Positions 25,301 through 35,499 of a stretch of DNA of 64,000 nt are shown piece by piece (position 1 is the first letter of the stretch; each line of letters begins with the position of its first letter). Under the pieces are notes generated by a model. That model saw only the letters and a program-made list of their open reading frames with translations. It was not told the DNA's origin and made no database searches. Source of the stretch: Adineta vaga (lineage: Eukaryota; Rotifera); the NCBI GenBank assembly GCA_021613535.1, contig CP075496.1:3906001-3970000 (forward strand), in the 5' to 3' direction. The position numbers were made by a program, and so were the translations under genes.

Positions 25301-26319
25301 TCTTTCGTCGTCGAGATGAATTTCTTTCTGTTTGGAATTGATTTTTCAGGTTTCGTAATACTTGATATCGATAGTAATTTTATTGTCTTTGTATTAGTAG
25401 ATGATGATCGTATCAGATCTTTTGATTGATTTGATGATGATTTCTTAATTTCATAAGTTGGATGTTGATTTAACCAAGTACATAAATCTTCAATTTTTGG
25501 AACTAAATGTTTCTCTAATACTTGTTTACTTTTACTCTCATATAACAAAATATCGTCACGAGTTGGAACATCTTCATTATTCTAATTGATTAAAGATTGT
25601 AATGAAAATTTATAACAAAACAAAAATCAATATTTTCTCGTACTATTCCTTTGCTTCGTTGAATGATTTGAAGTGTATGATTAATATGACGACGAATACA
25701 TGCAGATGAACAATAAATCCAATCAGATTTTGCTGGATTATTGCAATCATGAACGATACAAGGCTTTTGATTTTTCTGTAATTATGTAATAATCAACTAT
25801 TTTCATTGGCATGATGTTTCCATTTTTTTAATACTTACAGGCAACGGTTCTGTTTTGAGTCTTTTGATCGATCTGTCATGAGAAATACTTTTCGAAAAAA
25901 TTCTATTTTCTTTAGTTTTAGGATTATCTGTTGAAGAAAAACGATCGGAATATTTCCGCTTGACTGCCATGGATTCATATGATTTTGTAGATTGTACGAT
26001 TGGACGTGAGAGACCTAAGAAATAATTAAAAATATACTTTGCTTTACTGATATTCAGATGAATTTTATAAAAGCATTACTATACCTCGGCACGGTGGACA
26101 GATGAATTGATCAGAATTTGTTTCCAATAATCTCGCTTGTTCTTTTGTTATTCCAACACTAAAATAGAGAATACATTCCTTCCATATTCATTATAACAAT
26201 AATCTAGTTATTTACCAATCTCCATGATACCAATTTGCACATGAATTACATTGAAGCATCCATTTCGTACGATCCCATGTTTTCTGACATAAACATAGAA
26301 GACGATTACTTAGATGAAT

Positions 26320-26350
<31 letters not shown>

Positions 26351-26781
26351 ATTGATAAGTCAATAATTTCATGATCTTGATCTTGTGTATTCTTCTTATC
26401 GATTAATGATGAATTACTACGTGAATGTATTGATTGATAAATATCTTCGTACATTCCTCGTTGAAGATTACGGTAATTTAATTTGGTTCGATTATTCCGT
26501 TGTGGATAAACTTTTTGATTTACTTCACATTCACTAAAATAATGTAATCATTCGTATTACATTTCTTTCTTTTTCCATAAGAAAATATCGAAAAAAACTT
26601 AACTGTAAATCTTTTTTTGTTGTATCAATATCTTTCTCGTTGAGATTTGTCAGCTTGTTATATAAACCTACAAGTTATTCGATTAGTATATGCAAGTAAA
26701 ACAGATGAAATTAGGACGAAAAAGTGATTGTTTTAACTAAAAAAGAAAATTTTTCACACCTGTTTTAGAATGATTATTCAT
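22387..26781 (-). CDS. PHD-TFIIS-SPOC protein of the DIDO1/PHF3 family
   Basis: Nuclear protein of the DIDO/PHF3/Bye1 family, which reads H3K4 methylation and binds elongating RNA polymerase II. Thirteen minus-strand exons (26781-26760, 26667-26604, 26533-26216, 26158-26085, 26014-25839, 25775-25644, 25581-25211, 25152-24993, 24934-24853, 24805-24648, 24592-23415, 23315-22760, 22614-22387) give 1172 residues. In order: an acidic stretch with ten Asp, a PHD finger (CLCQKTWDRTKWMLQC, CNSCANWYHGDC, CPPC), a Cys/His cluster (CIVHDCNNPAKSDWIYCSSA, then RRHINHT) as in DIDO1, a TFIIS central domain (NKFRSLLANISNMTNN, KELTAKQIVAMKAEDML), a charged helix, a long Ser/Asn-rich linker, and a SPOC domain (WRGIIHSTDLQIPCRSVHIY to LFLVIIGSGRK). 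The tail is disordered. The first exon codes only seven residues and rests on splice phase, so the exact start is less sure. Confidence 0.9.
26320..26350 (-). repeat. (ATC)n trinucleotide repeat coding poly-Asp
   Basis: About ten ATC/GAT units inside the third exon of the PHD-TFIIS-SPOC gene, read as a run of ten Asp. A coding microsatellite likely to vary in length. Confidence 0.9.
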
Positions 26782-27716
26782 GTATGAGAAAAACGAGAAG
26801 AGAATATAAACAATTTTTTTTGTCGTTCTTTCCTCAATCATGGATACATTTTATTCGTTCGCTTTCGATCGCTAGTCGTGTATATAATTTTAGTGCTTTC
26901 ACTTTCATATGAAAGTATAGGAAAGTTAATTTATCAAAGATAAGCTTTTCAATAATAATAAAGAGGTCGCCAATATTCATTTCAAATAAATTTTATAATA
27001 GATTTCAACTTAATAAAGCGATATTTCATTGAAATTTACCTTGTAATATATTTTTGTGAAGTAAAGAACTACTTGATATGTGGCCTGGAATGAAGCATAA
27101 TTTGAAAATTATCAACAAAGCTATATACTATGACTATAGTCGTAAAGGCAGATTTGTTTCTTTCTTTTGGTAAACATGTGAAGAATCAATCACTCATAAA
27201 GCATATACATCTATTTTAGAAACGAAACTTTGGAGACAAGTATAGACTCTCTCTTCATTTCATAAGTGCCAATTAACATTGAATTGCTCATTTGTCTATC
27301 TTAAAAACACTTCAATATCATTTCCTTTTGGCGCTCTTATGTGCGACATATCACTGATCCGTCCAATCTTTTATTCATTTACACCTTAGAAAAATCATGC
27401 CATATATAGTCAATATTCTATACGCTTATGCACGCTATGGGATTAATGAAAAGAATAGCAAAATTAAGCTGAAAATGGAAATGAAGTGAGAGAAGGATTT
27501 TTCACACATACATTCTTTTCACTTTAAATATTACTTCAATAATATATGAAACTGTAAAGAACTTCATTAACATTTGACTGTTATCTTTATGAATTGATAA
27601 AATACAGAGAATATATCTTTTTCTGTTTGACAAACGTTTCGTTTATTTCTTTTATATACAAATATACTGTTCAAACAAAAATGTAAAATTTCAAAAAATA
27701 AACATTCAATTGAAAT
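26782..27716. other. intergenic region, no gene seen
   Basis: About 935 bp between the PHD-TFIIS-SPOC start and the zinc-finger gene stop, both on the minus strand. AT-rich, with no exon, RNA or repeat I can support. Confidence 0.5.
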
Positions 27717-28320
27717 CTATAGATTCTCTTTGTCATTTTTATGTAGAAGAAAATGTCGTTTCAAATTGGTTTGTTTAGAAAAACCATGATTACAAAATGA
27801 ACAACGAAATGGCCATGTACCATTATGAGAATGCATATGAGAACGTAAATCACCAGGTGTAGAAAAACTTTTCGAACATAATGAACATTGATGTGGTTTA
27901 TCCTAAACAAAGTTTGCCTTCAATATTGTTCTGAGAATTTCAAATAAAATTCATTACTTTATTATGTGTCATTCGATGATAATAAAGATTTGATGATGCT
28001 GTAAAACATTTTTGACAAATTTCACATCGATGTGGCTTGTCACCTGAATGTATTCGACGATGTGTATTCAATGATGATGATGTTGAAAATGCTTTGAAAC
28101 ATATATTACATACGAATGGTTTTTCACCAGTATGAATGCGAATATGTCGTTGTAATAATGAAGGACGATTGAATGTTTTCATACAATGTGAACATTGGTG
28201 AAGACGATGAGTTTTAGTTTTAAAAGAATTGATATGATATAATTTCATGGGTAAACGTTTTACATTTGGATTTGATGAGGATGATGATAATGAAAGTATG
28301 TAATCAATCATAAATGACAT
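27717..28320 (-). CDS. C2H2 zinc-finger protein with five fingers
   Basis: Probable DNA-binding transcription factor. Two exons (28320-27958, 27902-27717) give 182 residues: a short Ser-rich lead, then five classical C2H2 fingers beginning HQCSHCMKTFNRPSLLQRHI, FVCNICFKAFSTSSSLNTHR, HRCEICQKCFTASSNLYYHR, HQCSLCSKSFSTPGDLRSHM and FRCSFCNHGFSKQTNLKRHF. Linkers are HTGEKP, HSGDKP, HNKDKP and HNGTWP. The protein ends shortly after the last finger. Tandem fingers like these are shared by many families, so I do not assign an ortholog. The chosen start is the first ATG of the exon; an upstream exon cannot be ruled out. Confidence 0.85.
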
Positions 28321-29329
28321 AACTTATATGTGTAAGATGTAACGTAATATAAATAAAGACTTACAAACTATACTCTGTCCTTTCTTTCGTTTTTTTTCTA
28401 ATCAAATTCGGTGTGACTTATATAAACTCAATCATTTCCTTGCGAATGATATCTAAATTTATCTTTTCTGCACAGCATCCTTATTTTCATTTCATGCTGA
28501 ATCAATATTGAAAACTAATCTATTATCAAGTAGTCACTCTATTCTCTATTGTTTTCAATTGTCTATATCATAATTACATAGATTAACTTCTCTCCCGTGT
28601 TGTTTAATATTATCAAAGGTAGGTGGTAGATCACCATAGAAAAGGTTTTTTTATCAATTACTATATTAATATATTTAAAAATAACGTTTCTTATCTATGC
28701 AGGAAATTAACTCATAATGAATGATGACAAAGAGGTCATTTATGTCAAAAATTTCAATTTTAAAATTATCTTTCTACGTAATTAATATTCACCGAGAATC
28801 AATATGTTTCTGAAACAAATATATTCCATCGAGTACAATCACCATGAGACATTGTCAATTTATAAATCGAAGAAACTTTTGTTTTTCCTCAAATGTTATT
28901 GTACATATTTGATTTCTCTCTCATTCTTTTGATTTAACAACGAAGTTTCTATGTACATTGTGACTAAAAGAAGATAACTGAAAAGCAAATACTTCAAATC
29001 TGACATTGAAGTATAATTTCGACACATACTTAATAGGTAGAAAAAGCCGAATAAGATTTTTCTTGCAGAAAATTTAGCTTGTAAAAGAAAACTATTGTTA
29101 TTTGTACTCATTCTTTTAACATGTAATGAATCAATGTTAAACGATATCTAAATTTATTTTTACATATGGTCGTTGATCGAACATTTTTTCAAAGTATTCG
29201 CTTATAAAAATACATTTTCTTAGTTGAGTTAAGTTCGAAATCGATTCGATTTGAAAGAAAAATCATTTGAACTGCTTCGTTTCATCAAAGAAAGAAAGAA
29301 AGAAAACGATGAACTATCAAGAATGTTGA
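28321..29329. other. intergenic region, no gene seen
   Basis: About 1 kb of AT-rich DNA between two minus-strand genes. A 71-codon hydrophobic frame at 28896-29111 has no recognisable features and is not called. Confidence 0.5.
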
Positions 29330-30691
29330 TTAATAACATCGTTCATATTGAGCATAAATTGATGAATCCATGCTAGATAATAATTTGTCTGTTATATTTT
29401 CTAGAATAGCATTTGGATTTTCAGGAGTTGTACTAGAAGATATAATTGAATGATCAATTGACTCTACAATAGCACGAAGATCATTTTGTAAGTTTTTATC
29501 TAATTGTTCGGTTGAACTTGTACGTGGTAATTCCGCATAACTATCTTCATTATTCGCTGAAGGAAGTGAATCGTCATAGATCGAATGTTGAATAACTGAA
29601 TTCGGACGGTGTCGACGATAGAAATGTTGATTTTCTCGAGTTGATGTTAATCGATATGTATCATTTGTAATTCGAATAAAATTTGTCTTTTCTAATGTAT
29701 TCGATGGTGGACGATGAATAGGTAAACGTTTTTCAATTTTTTTTATAATAGCTGCTGATGATTGACGAGATTTTGTTATAATTTGTCGATTATTTTCATT
29801 ATCTTTTAAAATACGTTCGGCACTTTGTACACGATGAAAATGAATTGTAGTTGATTGATTTAATGTTTGATATGATAATGGCTTGTCTGTTGTTTCAAAT
29901 GATGGTATTGATAATCGATACGGTGGAATAGGTGTTGTATGTGATTCATTAAGTGATTCTGTTGAAAGATTTTCTAATTTTGATAATGTATCTTTTGACG
30001 GTAATGGATGATGTTCAATGGAATCAGTCTGTTGATCAGAAAAAATTCCACTTGATAATGAATCATTATTATCCATAGAAGATGAAGAATGTGTACGACT
30101 AATAGATGATGAATGTTTACTACATCGACGCGGTGAGTTTTGTCCAGAATCAAGTAAACATTGATGTTCAGATGCATCAGATTGTTTTCGAGAAGAATAA
30201 TCACGTGATGTTGATATTCGTGGTAAAACATGTGTATCTGTTGGATTATGAACTTTTGCTCGAATTATTGATCGTCTCGTATAAATCGATAATGGTTCAA
30301 TCGATGGATTATGTTCACGAATAGTTGCTTCTTGACGTATTGATCCAAATGCAGTTGTCTGACTGAATATCGTTGGTATTGGTAAAACAGTAGAAGTTTT
30401 TCCATGTCGTACATTAAATGCTGGTAACTGAAACTGTGTTACTAGATTTGAAGGTTTACTATTATTCGCAGAAGAGGGAAAAGTTGGATTTCTTCCTGTA
30501 GTTCGTTTAGGTATAGTTAGAGTTGATGTTGAAACGATATAATCTAATTGAGATTGTTTTTCTTGGTCTCGTTTTTGTGCAGCATTGACCAGAGAACCAA
30601 ACCATTTTCTTGGCATTAATGTCCATCGTTTTTTTGATGTCATTATTATATTTTCATCGAATATATTTCGTCGTGTAATCAGTGAACACAA
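29330..30691 (-). CDS. uncharacterised disordered Ser/Thr-rich protein, 453 residues
   Basis: A single open exon of 453 codons on the minus strand, far longer than chance in DNA this AT-rich, so it is very probably real. I recognise no family. It has no signal peptide or membrane segment. A basic start (MTSKKRWTLMPRKWFGSLVN, from the second in-frame Met) is followed by a long stretch rich in Ser, Thr, Asn, Arg and Pro with features of intrinsic disorder, Ser clusters (SSSISRTHSSSS) and scattered basic motifs that could be phosphorylation sites. It ends SSMDSSIYAQYERCY. Either the Met at 30691 or the one 16 residues later may be the start. It lies between a zinc-finger gene and a small membrane protein, which says nothing firm about its role. 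Confidence 0.7.
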   Translation of the reverse strand: MCSLITRRNIFDENIIMTSKKRWTLMPRKWFGSLVNAAQKRDQEKQSQLDYIVSTSTLTIPKRTTGRNPTFPSSANNSKPSNLVTQFQLPAFNVRHGKTSTVLPIPTIFSQTTAFGSIRQEATIREHNPSIEPLSIYTRRSIIRAKVHNPTDTHVLPRISTSRDYSSRKQSDASEHQCLLDSGQNSPRRCSKHSSSISRTHSSSSMDNNDSLSSGIFSDQQTDSIEHHPLPSKDTLSKLENLSTESLNESHTTPIPPYRLSIPSFETTDKPLSYQTLNQSTTIHFHRVQSAERILKDNENNRQIITKSRQSSAAIIKKIEKRLPIHRPPSNTLEKTNFIRITNDTYRLTSTRENQHFYRRHRPNSVIQHSIYDDSLPSANNEDSYAELPRTSSTEQLDKNLQNDLRAIVESIDHSIISSSTTPENPNAILENITDKLLSSMDSSIYAQYERCY

Positions 30692-31225
30692 ATGTTGAAA
30701 TAAGAGAAAAAAAATTGCACTTCAATGGATATTATTTTTACTTTCTAATCGATTAATAAGAGTGAACTTTATGTCTGGAATTGTATGAAGTGGAACATAG
30801 AAGAAATTTGAACGACAGCATATTCACATTTTAATTGGAGTAAATGGAGAGAAAAAAACGAGTGAGAGAGTAGTGGCCGTATGATTGAAATACAAACATT
30901 AAAAGAAGACCAACAATCAGATTTCTTTTCTATCGTGTTTGAAAAAGAAATACAGAATACATCAAAAGATTTCCTTTTTTCTCCTAGCTTTAATATAATA
31001 AGTTTGAATCTTCTAGGCAAATATTGTCTCTGTCGATGCTACAAATGACATTTTATGATTTATTACGTGTACAAATAAAATAATTATGATAGAAACAGAG
31101 AGAAAAAAGAATACTCGACGAAAAAAGAAAGAGACCGGCTCGAGATACTTGAAGTAATTGTATATATATATATATATAATGAATAGAATAAAGAAAATTT
31201 TGATGATTTCAAATTATTTTACATG
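30692..31225. other. intergenic region, no gene seen
   Basis: About 530 bp between two minus-strand genes. It contains a TA run at 31161-31178 and GA-rich patches. No gene called. Confidence 0.5.
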
Positions 31226-31900
31226 TCATTGATAAGTATGTGGATGAATATCGGAAGTCATTACTAACTGATGTTGAGGATTATTCAGTGAATTATGACT
31301 TTGATTTAAATGAATAGACGAAGGTACTTTGGATGGCGATAATGGTACTTGCTTATTTTGATTATAATATGAACTATCATTTAAACTATGAGTATTAGGA
31401 TTCTGTGAATACATTTGCATATTATGTCCATTGGTGTGTTGTTGTTGTTGTTGTTGATGAAGAGGAGGAGGACGACGATTATCATATCTCGGTACTGCAG
31501 ACACATGACTAATTTCACGTGAAGTCGTTTGTTCATGTTTTCCATGACGGCGTTGCTGCCGTTGACGCGGACGATTTGATGTTGATTGTTGATCATTTTC
31601 ATCGGAATTTGTATTATTATTTTTTAGGCAAAATATAAAAACAAGAGCAAAAATAATAGCAGCAATGACTGACACACCAAGAACAATACCCCCGCCAATT
31701 TTTCCCGATGAACTTCCTTTAATCAAACCTGTTAAAGATATTTAAAAATAACATAATTATTCGATAAATTTCAAACCATAAATTAGTGCAGAAAGTCCGC
31801 CAAGAAGTCCAACAGCAATAAATAGACCTATGATAGATATACATGCTTCTGAACTAGATGTCTGTCTAGCATTATTCTTTTGTTTGGAGAAGAAGATCAT
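31226..31900 (-). CDS. small two-transmembrane protein with Gln/Asn-rich tail
   Basis: Two exons (31900-31777, 31728-31226) give 208 residues of unknown family. A short charged N-terminus (MIFFSKQKNNARQTSSSEA) is followed by a first hydrophobic segment (CISIIGLFIAVGLLGGLSAL), a short loop (GLIKGSSSGK), a second hydrophobic segment (IGGGIVLGVSVIAAIIFALV, then FIF) and a long polar tail. The tail has an Arg/Gln-rich stretch (RPRQRQQRRHGKH), a run of Gln, and many Asn, Ser, Pro and Tyr residues. Both ends probably face the same side, most simply the cytoplasm. The intron falls between the two membrane segments. The tail with PPPLHQQ and Tyr-rich motifs could bind adaptor domains, but that is only a guess. 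Confidence 0.7.
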
Positions 31901-33087
31901 GATGATAAAAGAAGAAATTCAATTTCTAAAGACAATCAACGTTGCAAAACTTTTCTATTATACAATAAAAAAAAACTTACATAAACTAAAATATTTCTTT
32001 TTAATTGCACTTATCTTGAAGAAAGTTCGGTATTCAAGTGTCGCTTCTTCCTGTTTTCTTTTATTCTTTTATTCTTCAATGAATGTCATTTTTTCTAACT
32101 TAAAATATTTTCCTCTAACTTTCTCTCTCTGTCTCTCTCTATATATATATATCAACTTCTTTTTTTTAGTTAGACACTAGACAAATATTCTACTGTGAAC
32201 TTCTTCTTTTTTTTCTTTTCGCAATTTTCAGTTTTTCTTCATTTTCTATCAGATGTGTCTTTCATTTAAGAATTTTTAATTTTAAAGAAAACAAAGATAA
32301 AAGAAAAATTTCTTCTCACATTCATTATTTTCTCTTTCCTTTTATTTTCTTCTCTCGATATTTATTCGATTTTATACGTTCAATGTTAGTGTGCATTATA
32401 TCACTAACAATAAAAAGAAAAAGAATTTTCATTTGATAATCAATATTGATTCAAATAGATCGAGTTTTCTTCTTTTATATTAATTTTATTCAAACAAATT
32501 GTTTCACTGGATGTCACTTCAGTTCATGATGTGATGTGATGAGAAACGTTCGTATGACAATCTATATTAACCATATTGATCAAATAGAACGAACGTAAAT
32601 TTACATTTGAGGTGAACATTGAGATTATTATTTGTTTTCTTCAACGACAATCAGAAAAAATGAAACGAATGTTTGGTTGTATCTTGTAAATTTTGAATAT
32701 GAATTGCTCGACATATTTGAGATTGTATAATTCAAAACTTATCAATATTAATTTTTAAAATTTAATATCGGACATCATTTGAAATGGATTGTATAGAGAG
32801 AAAAAACAAACAAATTCTTTCCCTTTTCCGCCGTCTCTTAATATTCAATTAACCAAGAAATGAATTATTCTCTAATTATAAAACTATCCTACATTGAAGT
32901 TTAGTTATGATTCATGTGATTGTCAGACATGTAAATAATAGTTTCAATGGAATTCATCCGTGATACAAATGTTTACATGAGTTGTAAAGAACTAGATATA
33001 AGACATGTTTTTTTATTTTGCTGATTAGTTTAATAGAAGAAATATCTTATGATATCATGTATATGAAATAAAACAATTGAATGAGAT
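31901..33087. other. intergenic region, pyrimidine-rich then AT-rich
   Basis: About 1.2 kb between the two-TM gene start and the TMEM18 stop. It contains CT-rich and TA-rich patches around 32120-32150. The plus-strand frame at 31830-32180 is low in complexity and is not called. Confidence 0.5.
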
Positions 33088-33770
33088 TTATTCTTTTTTC
33101 TTCGTTTTATCTGTATCAATGGAATCGATTTGTTCAGTACGTTTCTTCTTCATTTGTTTAATATAAAGTTTTATTAAAGATATTGATTCATAAAGCCAAA
33201 TAATCTATGAAACAAAAAAGTATGGAATATTTCCAGGAATTAATTTAGATTAGAGTTTTCTTTCTTACAACAATAATACAACAATTTATAATAACTGGAA
33301 ATGATAAAACAGTGGATATAAATAGTCCCTGACTATCGAAATATTGATCATGAGCAAATAATCTACAATATCATTCGAAATATTCATCTTGATTGACAGG
33401 TTCTATTCTTTAAATAACTTACTGCCATTTTCTTGCTGCTAATTCATTAATATATTCTGCACAATAAATACAAGATACTAGAAATATTCAAATCAACATA
33501 GGTAATTTTCATTACGAAAATCAATTCCACATACGTAGAGCAAGAAAAATAAGTATTTGAATATTTGTATGTCCGCGAGTTAATATAATAATTAATAAAC
33601 AAATTGCATGAAATCCTCCGAGCGCAATCAACCATGGTTCGTACCAATTAATCTGTAAATAAATAGAACAACAGAAATATTTCTACTTGCAATAGAAAAG
33701 GAAATCATACCATCCGAAGAAATTGCCAATAACTAGTAATTGATGTTGTTTCAATAAATGATTCATGCAT
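33088..33770 (-). CDS. TMEM18: transmembrane protein 18
   Basis: TMEM18 is a three-to-four-pass protein of the inner nuclear membrane, linked to body weight control in mammals. Five minus-strand exons (33770-33711, 33652-33535, 33477-33423, 33362-33269, 33204-33088) give 147 residues against 140 in human. Markers are WYEPWLIALGGFHAICLLII, YCAEYINELAARKWQLFAHD, QYFDSQGLFISTVLSFPVII and the Lys-rich tail KQMKKKRTEQ. The start is the first ATG, with no upstream coding exon needed. NSA2 ends only 110 bp upstream on the same strand, with an orphan 3' splice site between them, so the two may share a transcript. Confidence 0.93.
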
Positions 33771-33790
33771 TTTTTTTCTCTCTATATTGT

Positions 33791-33792
33791 CT
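33791..33792 (-). promoter_or_regulatory. intercistronic 3' splice site between NSA2 and TMEM18
   Basis: Read on the minus strand, the 110 bp gap contains a pyrimidine-rich stretch TTCTTTTCCTTTTTAAAG with its AG about 20 nt before the TMEM18 ATG. AAAG and AAG acceptors are also used inside genes here (SMU1 exon 7, glycogen phosphorylase exon 4). A candidate AATAAA for NSA2 lies shortly after its stop. This looks like a two-gene operon resolved by trans-splicing, or a 5'UTR cis intron. Confidence 0.45.
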
Positions 33793-33880
33793 TTAAAAAG
33801 GAAAAGAATAGTTTTGTAAATTTTTGTAATTTCGTTTTTGTTACAAATCTTTTATTTTCAACAAAAAGCAACGAAAAAAA

Positions 33881-35102
33881 TTACACTAAAAGTACAGCGT
33901 TAATACATCCATCATTTTCTGGATGATTAGTTACTTGTGCATATTTTCCCCATACAACTTTACCACCTTGCGTTACCATACCGAGTTCACTAACATTAAC
34001 CTAAAGAAAAATAAGACGATAAATAACTATTTTGAATCTTTTTTCGAAGTTATTACTTCAAGTACTGTTCCTTTGGTGATAACACCTAAGGATGTATAAA
34101 GTGGTGAACTAGGATTCTTCTTGACACCAATAATTGGTAATTGAAAAGTAGCTTTCAATTCTGGATGTGTAACGTGTGCCTTAGTAAATCGAAGTGCCTA
34201 AAATAGATCAATGGAAATATTGTAGAATATCAAAAAGAAATAGTGCAATATTATTATTCGAATGCATGTTAGAGATTAATACAAGTCAATAGTCTGTTTT
34301 CTTTACCATTGGTCGAATAAATCGTTCATATTTTGGTGGCTTTCGTGTAAAACCTTCGCCAACAAAACAAGGTTTTGTTACTAAACGTTTCCATGCTTTC
34401 TCTGTAAGAAAACAAAAAACTAATTGACTATTTGAATATCACAAATCAAATACATACTGCGTCGTTTTCCTGATTGAACAACACGAAATACTTCAGCTTC
34501 ACTAACAGCTTTGACTTTCGGAATTGGTACATCCCATTTACCCTAGAATGTCCGACATATTTTCTGTACAGATAATAGTTAAGAAGAAGTTTTACCGCTT
34601 TTTCTTTTCGTTTTTGTTTAATTGTATTAGATAAAATCTTTGCTCGACTTTGTTTTTCACGATCAAGTAAATAAGCAGGTAAAGCACCTTCTGGTACTTC
34701 TTCTCGTTGTTTTGTTTCTTTTTCTTCATGACTTTTAATTGTTTTTTTCATTTGAATCTTTTCATTTTGACGACGTTTATTATATAATTTCGCTCTAAAT
34801 TATCATAAATTAATTCAATCAATCAATCTTTGATTTCGAACAATTTGTCTTACTTAATGCCACGTAATGTTTGAGCTTTCTTCGATAAAATATGTGGTAA
34901 ACGTCCTTCTTTCTTTTTCCTAGAAAAATTAAATAATATGAATAGATGTATTTATCTTGACAAAGAAATTAGTGTACTGTTTTTCATAATGATCGAATCG
35001 ACGGCCATGTCGTTTACGATGAAGTTCAATATGTTCGTTTTGAGGCTATATAAATAAGATTGTCTTTTGAAAAGATTCAGAATATCTCATTGCACTTACC
35101 AT
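33881..35102 (-). CDS. NSA2: ribosome biogenesis protein NSA2
   Basis: NSA2 acts in 27S pre-rRNA processing and 60S subunit assembly in the nucleus. Eight minus-strand exons (35102-35100, 35045-34978, 34919-34854, 34794-34596, 34542-34458, 34401-34307, 34197-34057, 34000-33881) give 258 residues against 260 in human. The first exon codes only the initiator Met: ATG is followed at once by GTAAGT, and the next exon starts [20 protein letters not shown]. Other markers are [98 protein letters not shown] and the invariant end [11 protein letters not shown]. Syntrophin diverges 397 bp away. The one-codon exon places the first splice donor on the start codon. Confidence 0.96.
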
Positions 35103-35499
35103 GACTTTCTTTCAAATCGATCTCGAAATTACCAAATGAATATCTAAAATACAAATCGTTTTTTTCTTTTATAAGATTCTACCATTCATTCAATTTCAAA
35201 TGTCTAACTATCGATATTAAATTTCGTCATTTCTCCATGAAAATCCAGATTATTCTTCATCGATAGATGTCACTGAAAAATTTTCTCAAATAATTTTCCT
35301 TTTTTATTTATGTTTAAAAAGATAAATCCGATAGTTTTCGATCATAGTTTTGAATAAAGAACGTTTTTCATGTATCTTCATTGGTCATGATTAATGAACC
35401 ATTAGAAAACGAAGTAAACAAATAAATATAAACAATAGAATGGAAAGATAAAAGGATTAGTATTTATCTGATTAGATCAGTTATATCTAAGATATCTTA
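35103..35499. other. divergent intergenic region NSA2/syntrophin
   Basis: About 400 bp holding both promoters. A TATATCTAAG at 35482-35491 ends eight bases before the syntrophin ATG and could be another orphan 3' splice site, but its pyrimidine tract is poor. Confidence 0.45.

Noticed and set aside
26320-26350. Regular repeat that could suggest an array
   Set aside because: A coding trinucleotide microsatellite (poly-Asp); no spacers as in CRISPR.
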